From contig OZ022597.1 of assembly GCA_963669155.1 (NCBI GenBank), positions 4,100,731-4,164,730 on the forward strand: a stretch of DNA of 64,000 nt. Direction: 5' to 3'. The DNA is from Arbacia lixula (taxonomy: Eukaryota > Echinodermata > Echinoidea > Arbacioida > Arbaciidae). This document shows, piece by piece, positions 50,801 to 62,800 of the stretch (its first letter is position 1; the number at the start of each line of letters is the position of its first letter). The translations under genes and the position numbers were made by a program. The notes below the pieces were generated by a model. The model was not told the origin of the DNA. It did no database searches and worked only from the letters and a program-made list of their open reading frames with translations.

Positions 50801-53800
50801 AACACCTGTGCTAATGGATTTTCCCCATATTCCCCATTTTCCATGTATTTTTCTGTTCTTTTTGATGAAGTTGTTCCGTTTTCTTATTGTTGTCTTCTTT
50901 GAGGTTCAGGTTTTTTCTCAAAGGGGGGGGGGGGGGGGGGGAGGGGTGCAGCCACATTTTATTAAAACCATGCAACATTAATCATAAAGTGTCTTATACG
51001 TTTTAGCTGCTTTCTTTTAAATTTTGATTGTACATTTTAAGCTGTTTCTGATGCAGATTGTGTGCCTAGTTGTGAAAGGTAATGGGTGAAGTAAATTTGA
51101 AATGTTCATGTGGAGCTCCTGCATTTTTTGTTTTGTGCCCCATAACATGCCATGGTTGTCACCGCTTCTGAAGGTCGTGTCCCTAGATCTCCTATTCTGT
51201 CATGTATTATATGTCACGTGATTATATGTCTGCAATAAACTGCAATAAACTGTAGTTTAAGTTGTTGCAATCTTTGACCAAATTACATAGGGGCTCAAAG
51301 CACTGGGATAAAAAAACAGCGCTTCTGTGAAAAAACTGTTTACCCTTATACAAAAAGGTGTAACACATTTCACAGTGTACGTTTTATTATACTCTTGCCA
51401 AGTAACTCTCGCAAATTTAATTCCTTTGCAATATTTCTGTCTTTGTCCCCAATAGAATGACATTGCTTCTGATGATGACGGCATCCCTGACTGTGAGTCT
51501 ATAGAGCCCCTCCTGGAATCTGGCTACAGGACAGATGTCAGCGTTGGACGCAGCCCCGTCACCTCCTTCACAAAGAATGGCCCCCGCTTCTTATTGGCCC
51601 ATCCAAAGCCACGCCCCCTCTCTGCAATAATTGGTGAGTTGTGTCGACGACAGATCTTACGGACGATAGAACTCTACATGCATTTCAGTGTCAGAGTTTG
51701 CAGGTATACTAACTTTTAGATAGCACGCCCGCAAACATACCTCTTATTGGCCCATCTAAAACTACGCCCCCTCTCTTCAATAATCGGTGAGTTGTGTTAA
51801 CGACTGATCATACAGTTGATACAGTAGAACTCTGCAGACATTTCAGTGTCAGAGTTTGCATACTAGGCTATACTTAGAGACAGCACATCTCAAAACAGAA
51901 ATGTTAAACGGATTAACACGGCAATAACCAAATGTGATTATGAGAAACTGTATTTGGTCAGATATGGTTTATCGATAAAACGCATCGTGTCTGTTTCTAC
52001 GGGAAAGTTTTCCAGAATTCTGGACGATTTTCTGTAGAAACGCATCGTTTGTCTACAGGTTATTCTGCATGTCATGGTAAATGTATATTAACACAGTGTT
52101 ATACTTCAGGCTTGCAATAGGGATACACCATCTTGAAGACATTTCAGATGGTTATTGTTGAGGTTTGTATAATACATTTAGTGAGCTGCCATTGTATATT
52201 GAGTTGAAAGGCACAATAATCATAAAGCAGTGCAATATATACTGCTGCGCGGGAGGATGAAATGTGCTGGTACATTTATTATTATATGCACATCAGTACT
52301 TGTACTCACAATATGCAACTTTACAGTTTGTTTACATGTATTGTACTATTTCTACAGGTACTTGTACTTGAATGATGGAACCTTATGACTACAGAACCGC
52401 CATATATACATGTACATGTATAACAGTATAGTGTACCATCAAATTGGCAACATGATATTTCTAGTGTTCTTGTTTTATTTTTTAGAAAAGCAAACCTCTG
52501 TAGGAGCTTTACAGTAGCGATAGAAAAGTGCACTGCATCCCTGGTGAAAAACAACTGCTTGATTGATAGTGTAGCAGTAGGAAACCTTGATGGTATATTT
52601 GTTCATGCCTGGTATTTCAATACTTCTGTTGAATCGCTGGTTGACAGTATATGCATATACATGTATGTGGACTGCAGGAGGAGACTCGGTTGAGCCACTC
52701 TCTCAAAACGTGTGTCTGTAAAGCAAGGCTGGAGTCTTTTCTTTCCAGTTGTGTCTTAATTGGTAAGGCATAAATGTACAAACCTGTCAGAGGTAGTCTC
52801 AGTGTCATTGAATCACAGACACCACATTGTTTGTCCCTGCACACTGGTGTACATGTATACCGGTATAGCTATTTTTTATTCATGTACTCTTTCTTAATTT
52901 GTTTGTTCATTTTTCAGATGCCTTAGCCCTTGATGCCTTCCCAGACCCATGCCAACTTCTTCCAAGCACCCGTAGTGTGACCTACACTGCCAGTCCCAAT
53001 ATCCTCTGGTCCATCTGTCCCCGCTGCCGGTACCGCCTCAACCTCACAGACTGTGACATTTACTCATCCGCTGCTCTGGGCGGTACCCACTACCGGCTGT
53101 CCGGTGCCGTTGATCCTTTGAGTCTCTCGAAGGGTGTCATTAGAGAGCCTGGAACACCTGACTCTCTTGGGAGGTACGAGGAGTTCCGAAATGTGGTGAA
53201 GCCTCCACACCGAACATGCAATGTCGGTACTCAAAGTGAACAAACGGATGGTGTACTATTAGGAGGACCCTGTAGAGATTGTGTTGATGTAAGTGCCGGT
53301 GACAAGGTTCGCGCATGTCATGCATATTGCCAGACAGAACAGACAGTCATCATTCGGAAACTAGCAGGGACACAGACGGACGAGGCTGGAAGCCAGTCGC
53401 ATGAGAGGTCAGAGGCTACGAGCGAAGGTACCCAGTGCGACCAACCTAGCATTTGCCAGCAAGGGGTACTAGCCAGTGTGCCACAGACTGACGGTGAATC
53501 GCAGACGGACAATGTGGATACATCGCGTGATGGTGTATCTCCTGAAGTGACCACTCGCATCATTGTGCCACCTTCTCCGAAAGCAAAGACTCCTCACCAT
53601 CCAGGACCACTTCTCATGAGACAAACTGCATCATCACAAACTGATTTATCTGTCAGGATATCTGTTACGGACCGGTCCATTGTTCTTGACAGCGTTGCGA
53701 CGCAGACCCTTCCCAGCCCGATCCCGAACACTACCCCCACCCCATGCTTCTCCTTCGACTCTGCCCCCTCCATCCCGCTGCCCCCTCCCCCAGCCCACCC

Positions 53801-56800
53801 CGACAACCCCGGCCAGGGGGCGAAGTCACTCTTCCTGGCACCTTGCAGCTTGCCAGCCCGTGTCATCGCTGAAGATTGGGATTCGGACTTCAGTACTGAT
53901 TCACCTTCTTTCGTCTCTGCCAGGTCTTCCCCTGTGACATTCTCGCCACTTCCCTTCTCCTCGCAGCTGGACTCGAGAGAGACTGCAATCCCAAACGTCA
54001 TTGAGAGGTTGACGACAACGTTTCAACCAATCACATCCAATAGGTATGTGTACTGCATTGCAAGAAGTGTCAAGTTCCCTTAAAGTGGCAGCAGACTGTG
54101 TGGCCTTCTCTTAGTCCTTTTGTTGAGGCATTCCATATGCCGATAGTGATGTTGTCATTAGAATTTAATAAACCACCATGAAAGCATTGTTTGGAAAGAG
54201 AATTAGGGTGCATTCTGGGAGCAGCTTGGCTATTGTCTTTAGAATGTAACAGAGATCCGGGCTCATGAGTGAAGTGTGTTGTCATTTTACTTGTCAGTGA
54301 TCTCTTTCTGAGCACAGATTTGTCACAAATGGCAAAGCCCTTCAAAATTGTTGTTTTATCTCAAAGTCTACCTTATTCTACACTGTATAGTCAAAAGTCC
54401 TATAAATATGCATATTCATAACTAATACTTTGCTCTGAGTCATATCATATCAGTAAAAACCCTGTTGGCTGCCTCACCTGTTTCAGGGCTCTTGCAGTGC
54501 CAACCACTTCCTGAAAGATAGGGGAATTATGGTATAAAAACACCTTGTGGAAATCATGGGTACAGACGAAACTCCTTAGTGTCGACTAGTATGGCATGTG
54601 GGAGTGCGAGTGCGAAAAACCAACCCTGGGGAGAGCCCTGACTAGCAATAGCAGAGGGACACCTCACATATCATCAGCTATCAAATTGCAATGCTACTTT
54701 TGACTAGAGAGTCGAACTGTAGAATACACCTTTTTGGCTTTGATGGTACTGTAAATGAGACGATACAATTTATGGCAGCTATGTTCTTTTGTCAGTTTTT
54801 GATTGTTTTTGTCTCTGTTTTGTGATCAGAGAGAGGATGGAGCAGGCTCTTCCTGTCTCGCTGGATGAGAATTCTAACAAGGAAACTTGTGTCGACGGAA
54901 CAAATCTAGAAAGGTGAGACATCGTACTGCCCTCCTTTCACAAAAGGAAGCCATTGATGAATCGCTGAAATTTGAGCCATTGAAACCAAAGTTCTCATTA
55001 ACGTGGGGGTCTGTGTTTTACTAGGCCAGGGGGATGTTTTACCAAGATGTGTGTAAGTAAGGCCCGTCTGTATGAATGACTGGTGACCTGTTCTTGGGAG
55101 CCAAATCAGATTCTCAATGATTGGGGTATCTCAGTTAGCACAAGAACAGGTTACCAGTGGTGCTTAAAGTCATGCTTAGCTTATGAACATCTTGTTGAAA
55201 CAGGGCCCTGGTTTAACTTTAGATTGTTGACTTAATCATTTCAAATATGTACCTGTACCATATCAAGAGTTATTGTCAGGAGGTTTAAAGTTGACTGCTT
55301 TTTGAGTTATTTATAATGGTGATTATGGACATTAACTTTGACATGGAATAAATGAAAGAGTACAGTAGAGAGAGAAAGAGAGAGGGGGGGGGGGGACATA
55401 GCAAGAGGACTTAAATTATGAACAAGCCCTGTGAAAGCTTGACTGTTTATGCACAGAACATATTCACAAAAGTGGTAATACTTCATACTTGTGCTACATG
55501 TAAATGGGGATTAACTTTATAGGACGCAACATAAACAATTATCATTGATTCAATATCATTGATTTTTGTTCTCGGAATTAAGTTTGTCCACACAATAATA
55601 ACCTTACAGTTATAAATTAAAATCGCCCATTGTTGTTATTCTGTAATGAAAATCCATGATTTTGATGACAGCATCAAAATGACAATTTATTTTGAGCTCA
55701 TAAAGTTAGTCTTGATTTAGTACGGGTATGCGGTGTACGTTAAACCACCATTGCGAATATGGACCAGTGCCTGTATCTTTGGTGTTATCACAGCATTGTG
55801 GCCCTGGCCTTTGGACAAATTCTCTCTTTCTTCCCACACCAAACAATTTATCTCTTTCGCTTGACGTCCGATTCACTCAGTTGGATAGCATGGTCACGCG
55901 TCCTTGATTCGGCTGCCTCTTTTGTTCTCGATTACTTCAATAAGAGTGCATTTGCATTCTACCATTCTAATCTCCTGTATGGTCCGATACATGTAGGTCA
56001 CAGAAGTGACAAGGATTGATGTCAAAATAGGAGGAAATACAATACATGTGGGATGGTCACAGCTGTTGGCTGCAGTGGAAATGGAAGGGAAAACCCACAA
56101 AGAACTAAAACCACAAATCTCAAATTACACGTTTGCCATATTTTGTGGAGCTTATGTAGTATGTGTGAGCAAGTTCATGTGTACTTACAATTTCTGAGAT
56201 CGAATAAGTATTTCGTTGCCTGAAAGTGATTTTTAAGTGACATGTTTTTAAACATGCAAAAAATAACACCATACCTACATGTAAATGCACTACATTGAAG
56301 TACAGTATGTGTATGGAGCTTTTTTCAAGTAAAATCCCTTCATGGTAGTTAATTTGAACAGCTGTCTGTCCTTTTCTCTCTTTGCAGTGGGAGTTATAAA
56401 ATTGTTTATGAAAGTCTTTTATCAATGGGTATTTGAAAGTCAATGTGGCTACAATTAGACTTATAATATTATGGTACAGTACTGGAAATAGAACAACTGG
56501 TTTAGTTTCCAGGGTCATATGTCCTCAAGAAACAGTGTATCACTTCTCTCTCGTGGAACCAAACCTACATGCTGTCATCATTGACTGTCTTGTGTGTTTG
56601 TTATATATGTGCATACATTGTATTGTTACTTGTTATATTCATACTGAATTGTAGTCACAGTTGAAATGCATTTACATGTATTATTGGGCATTATAAATTG
56701 TTTTTATGATGTAAAGTTACATGCAATTCTGTCCTTGAGTCATTAAGGCTCACTATTTTGGTATCATTGTTTTTATTTAAAGCATGAATTTAATTCAATT

Positions 56801-59800
56801 ATAGTCAAATGTAGGATGACTGTGAATATAAAATAAAGTGTGGTTGCGTGTCCAGGCTGTCTATCTGCTGTTGATGCATGTCATGTCATATCAAGACCGT
56901 CCAGGGAAACAAAAGACAGTAATTGATGATATATGGCATGACATATATTTGTTTTCCTACAATGTGCTGGTAGTGGTACGTGTGAAGGATAGTGGATGGT
57001 ATGGAGAACCTTGAGCTTTGGGTAGTTGCAGGGTATCCACACGCAAAAAATCAATTATATAGCTCTATAACGAAATTCTGTGTGTGGATGCTGACTAACA
57101 ATACGTCATATAAAGAAACATCGGTCTGGGCATCATTTCGAACTAGAACAGTATGAAGAATCACGCTTAAATTTGGTTCACCGTGTGTGTTGGACATCAC
57201 TTACAATACATCGCACAATTGGGCGGAGCCTAGTATGACCTGGGGTATTGGGGTAGGTGTGGATGGGAGGGGCGGGGAGATTAGATAGGGATGGGAAACC
57301 CCCTGTACCTCCATGACATAATTATACATGTGGGTATGTTTTAAACTTGTATTATCATATGTATATCAAATCACTCACTTTTATGACAATCGAGTTCTAC
57401 ATTATTGACTTATATGTATGAACTACCGGTATATTCAGTGCTGGATTCAACTTAAGATTTAACAATCAATTTGTGTTATTGCCTACAGGCCACGAGGGTT
57501 ATCACCAGAGAAGGCCACAATGCGACAGAAAAGACCACTGGAACGAGAGAGAAAATACTCTGGAGTCATTCAAGGTGAGAAATATCTCTTTCACTGATCC
57601 ATATTGACCATATTAGCAACAAGACCAGAGGAGTGTTTCAACCAAGCTATTCCTACGCTAAGAACGACTTTACGAATGACTGGTGACCCTTTCGTGTGCT
57701 AAACCAGATTCTCAATTATTTTGATTCCCATCAGCTAAAGTTCAAATCTGATGGTTGTAAATTGAAATTCTTGTTGTTGACAAGTGTCTGAATACAAAGT
57801 TTATGATTTGTCAAATTTGATTAGGATTTCTGGAAATCAACTCCCACTATATTAAAACAGGAACAAAGTGTGGGATCTCATTTAGCACAAGAAAGGTTCA
57901 CCAGTCATGCATAAAGTCGTTCTTGTTAGTGAAACACCCCCAGCAAAGCTATAACCGTGCATGCTAGATTCATTTCATGGTCCAGAAAATAGAACTCGCA
58001 GACTTTGCACAGCCAAATTTGAATGGAAAGTAAACTTAAATAAGAAGTCTGTAATGCAATGTAATAATAGCAGAGATATTTAAGATATTAAGAAATTTGC
58101 AATTGACAGCAATTTGACCTGTGATTGATATCAATCGTAACTCTGTACAGTAGTGAGAGCGAATTGGACTTGTGATGGATTCAGATCAATTACAACTCTT
58201 AATATACGACAGGGCCAGTATTTGACAAATGAGGAGAGTGTTAAGAATTTTTGCGAGATAAAAAGCATGTGTAGCCACTGTTGTCTTCACCTTTTTCATT
58301 TCCCCTTTCTAATGTGCCACAACTAATCTGCAAGCAGCAATCAACCCCCTGAATCTTTTCAATTTCCCCCACACCCAGCAGCTAGTAATGATGAAATGGT
58401 TATAAAAACAGCAGAGATAATAATGATAATAATAATATTAACTTCTATTTATATAGCGCTTTTGATAATAAAAAAATATGAAAGTGCTTAAGACAGTGTT
58501 TGACAAATGATGAGAATATGAGAAAAAAATTATATGAAGTTACTATTTTTCTTTAACTACAATTGGACCTGAGATCTACGTCACAGCTGATTACAATCTA
58601 TTGCAGTCAGATTGTAGTCAATGTATAGAGCTGATTGCATTTGATTGCAATCACTGTGCATTTGATCTCAGGCTCTACTGTATTTCACTTCAATATCTGC
58701 CACAATTAATCCTCAATTTGTAATTTGCTCCCCTTATTCTCCCCTGCTACCCCCCCACCCCCTGCCAGCGAGTAACGGTGAGATGGTGGACCTAACCACG
58801 GCCCAGATCGATGTCTCCAGCATCAGCCCAGCGGATCAAGCCCTCAACGAGAAGCTCCTGGCAGAATCACGCAAGGCTTCCGAGAGGTTCCAGAACAGGA
58901 GAGGGCGCAAATACTCCCCTGGCAAGAAAGAAGGTTTGCCTCTCGTCTATCTTCTTTAATCCTCTCTATGCCAGATAAAAGGTTGCTCTATAGGATTTGT
59001 GTGTATAACATGTAGTTGTGAAGAAATTCACAAATAATACATCCAGGACTGTATTCTCCATCTTTATTCCGTAAATCAAGATTGATGTAATTGATGTCAT
59101 GTTTTTCTGCATTTGAATGAATAATCTCACAATGTGTACTAGTTTCACAAACTCTGAAGATACATGTACATAGTACTTTTAACTATAGCTTTGTGTAAGA
59201 CTTGTATGGAGATGATGTTGCAGTATGTATTTTACTTATCCTACTTACAGGTAGTGTCACAGGTTGTTTTGTTTTATTTTGGTTTTTTTTTCATAGTTGC
59301 TTCCTGTTGTGTATATACATGTACATGTATGTATGATTTACTTATTTGAAATCACTGTACACCTGCATCTGTAAACTGAATAATGTAAGTCTCTGGACTT
59401 TGTCTTTCTTCTTTGTTCTTTAAAGGCATTTTAGCCCATAGAACCCAAGTGGTTAATGCAGAAATGCTATCCTCCAGTTGAGAATAAACAGAAAATACTT
59501 TACAATTTGAGAGATTCCAGAACAGGTAGGGCACAGGTTTTTCTGAGCAAGAAAGAAAGTTTGCTTCTGTTCTGTTCTCTTTTTTTGTACATTGTTTACT
59601 GGTGGTTCATCCAGTTCAGAAGGTTATTGAGAATATGCTGCTCCTTAGCTGCTACTAATCTTAGCTTTCTTATTGCAGGACATAGCAGACAATCAAAAAG
59701 AAGCGCTGTCTCTCTTTTATCTTAACAGGGATAGGGGAAGGGTGTGTGGGGGGGGGAGGGGTAATCAACACCTTGGTTTTAATCATTGTACCACATGCAA

Positions 59801-62800
59801 ATGATTTGATTTAAATGATTAGAACTTCTTCATCACTGTACTGGGACATCAGCTGTCTGTTCATCCTTTGAAAAGGACTTCATATATTTAGTTCCTTCTG
59901 TATCTGTAGTCTAACTTCTAAATGATTTATATACTTCATTTGAAAGAAAACAAAGAGTGCCGATTGGACGATTCTACCTCAGACTCCTCACCCGAGCCGC
60001 CTGATTCCAGTCCACGCAGCATCACTCAAGAGGAGAGAGTTGGTGCAGAGGTAAGATATAGTGCTTTTCTTGCTGCATCCGCTCACTGGCCGAGCTATTG
60101 GTAGAGACATTCAGTAGTTGAGTTATGTATTTCTACTCTAGTCCATGTGTATACTAGTGAGTTAATAATCTGGCGCAACATGCTCATGGGCAGTATCAGG
60201 GCGTCAAATTGTGTAAAGAACAATTAACATAACTTTCTGTAACACCATTTTCTATGAGATTGTTTGTATGTGAAAAATATGTAATATTTTGATGCCTTTG
60301 ATTTTTATACCAGATTTCTTACATTCAGCTAGCATGAATATTGTACGAATCGAAGATTGGATGCCTTTGACTGGTACCGTTAACCAGATATATTACATTC
60401 AGCTAGCAGATAAGATAAGTACAATATACATGATAGTAAGCAAATAATCGACGTTGGTGGAGGTGATGGGACGAACTATCACTTCCGAGGCGATCTGGAT
60501 GTAGCTATCTTTCCGAAGTGTAGCTGAGGAATGATAGCGTATACATTCAGATTGCTGATATTGGATGCAATTAAACCAAATCCTACATTGGAAATGAATG
60601 CATAATTTAATTCTCTTGAGAAGGAGGCCTCTTGTGTAATGTTGGCTTATACAATAGTTTGTTGTTTTCTCCCCATAGGGCGACTCAGATCCCGAGGAGG
60701 AGAAGAAAAGCTTACACAGGAAGGACTCTGATGAGTGTGACATCAAGGCAGACCTCATCAAAGCCATTGGCACCATCAGCCCAGACTCACCCACCAAGTC
60801 ACCGCTCTCTAGTAACAGATTACGACAGGTACTACACCAACATTAATACCTCTGTACCTCAACAAAAGGAACAACTAATAAAAGAGACTTTTCTTGTAAA
60901 TAAGTAAAATGTTTTTGCCACTTGCGTTGGCATCAGTGCAACACCACATCATGGTAGATTGAAAATCTCACAGCACGGTGAATATTTCTTCTCCAGATTG
61001 TGCCTGTATATAGGGAACGGTGGCTACAATCTAAATCTTCTTTTGTGTACAAAATAAATCATGAGTAGGCTCCTCCCTATCTCCAAGGCCTTCAATCCCA
61101 CTGCTGAACTTCAGTTTCTTCAGTTACAAGATGCCTTTGTTCTTCTTCCACAACCCATCTCTAGTTAACCCTCGGACCCTGTTCCATGATACGCTTTGCT
61201 TCTGCTGTTTCTCCAAAACTCTGGATCAATCTCCCAATACACATCCCTGAAGCATGGCCCGTCCCTTTTACAAACATTTGGCATATTAAGCAATTTTGGG
61301 ATACCAACTGTGAAATTTTTAAGGTCAGAGATACTATAACTCCTGTAGAATAAATGAAAATCTAACAAGTTTTCACTGAGATTTGATTCCAATTGAGTGC
61401 TGACCGTTGACATAATTTGAAATTACAACTGTTTTTGTGGTACGAAAAAAGAAAGCTCGATCAATTATCAAAGATTATTTCCTCAAAACCGAATATATTA
61501 CGCTTTGTCGATTCCAGGGAAAGGTTATATAGGCGCTCTTTCTCAAATGATAACAAAGTCAGGGAACTTTCAGAGTTAGGTCTGTAAAAGGGACGGGCTA
61601 CCTTTAAAACTCATCATTTTAGGCAATTAGTGTAAATGTTCTATCTCTCTTTAATGCTCTTATAAACATTGTATGAAGTGCTATCCAAATGTAATGTATT
61701 ATTATTGTATTGAATTCGGTGGTCAATGTTATCTTTCCGAGCAGGAGAAGAAGGCCAAGCGACCAGCATTCATACTCCCCATGCCAGAGCTATGCGAGGA
61801 GGTGTGTGAGATGGACTCCCCTAAACGGCTGAATGAATCACTCGACTCTGTGTCTGATGCCAGCAAGGACTCATGCAGGGTGGAGGCCACTTCGGAATGC
61901 TCCATTAAGCAAGACGGGGAGGTCCGGTGGGATGGAGCAGACGTGGACTCAAAGCAGAGGAAAAGCTCCATTCTGTCTGACACGCTGCTGAAGGCTCTTG
62001 GGCTCAAGAAGGGAGAAGGAGAGTAAGTTGACAGAGAGCCCAGAGCTACCAATCACTGCAATTTTGGCATTATTAGTGTGATATAAATTATAAAATAAAA
62101 TGCTTCATTTTTCCCCCAAAATCACATTTTTTTAGTGTTACAGTTAAATAAGAAAAGATATAAACATGATATGAATATAAATGTGTTAAGAAAGTTTTTA
62201 AACAAAGTATTGATTTATTTCAGTGATAGTTTTTCGAAAGCATGATCATGGTCCAGTAAACAATCAAAACATCAAGTTAACTTCAGTAAGAGAAATAGAG
62301 AGAGTAGTGCGTGAAGAGAGTGAGAATACACATATACAAGTTAAGAGAATCAGTTTTCTTTCAGAGAGGCTAGCTTTAAGTTGACAGATTGGGATGTTTG
62401 TGCTTACTATCTGTTCACAGTTTTATGCCTGTAGTAACTAATGGGTTTCTAAGAGGGAGTGTCAATCTCATTTATTGTCTGCTTGCCTCACAGCAATAAG
62501 GACACGCTGACAGAACAGGAAGTGGAGGAGAAGTACAATTCCTTGACCTTTGCCCTCAAGACTGACCGCTTGACCCTTGCCCAGCGATACAAGCTGCAGC
62601 AGCACCAGAGGGATGTAGTAGAGCAGAACCTCAAGGAGGAACTTAGGGACCACTCCATCGTTGTGCAGGTGAGGAGGAGGAGGAGAGGAAAGGGAGAGGG
62701 AGGAGGAAGGTGGGAGAGGAAGAGGAGGAGGGGAGGAGGGAGAGGGGAGGATGAAGAGGGGAAAGAGGAGGGGGAAGGAAAGGAGGAGAGGAGGGGGGAG

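Larger units (their letters stand above)
40228..51455 (+). other. intron 6 (11.2 kb)
   Basis: Contains the 41088 repeat, telomere-like repeat, the 1.84-kb hAT-like element, a LINE fragment, the 47546 fold-back and two further repeats. Nothing recognised at 40228-41087, 41540-42160, 45120-47540, 47940-49090 and 49895-51455 apart from G, GA and C runs (41737, 45999, 46240, 50923). Confidence 0.6.
57575..58768 (+). other. intron 10
   Basis: Contains a fold-back (57628-57949) and a dispersed-repeat motif (58425-58490). Ends in a C-rich tract and ctgccag. Confidence 0.65.
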
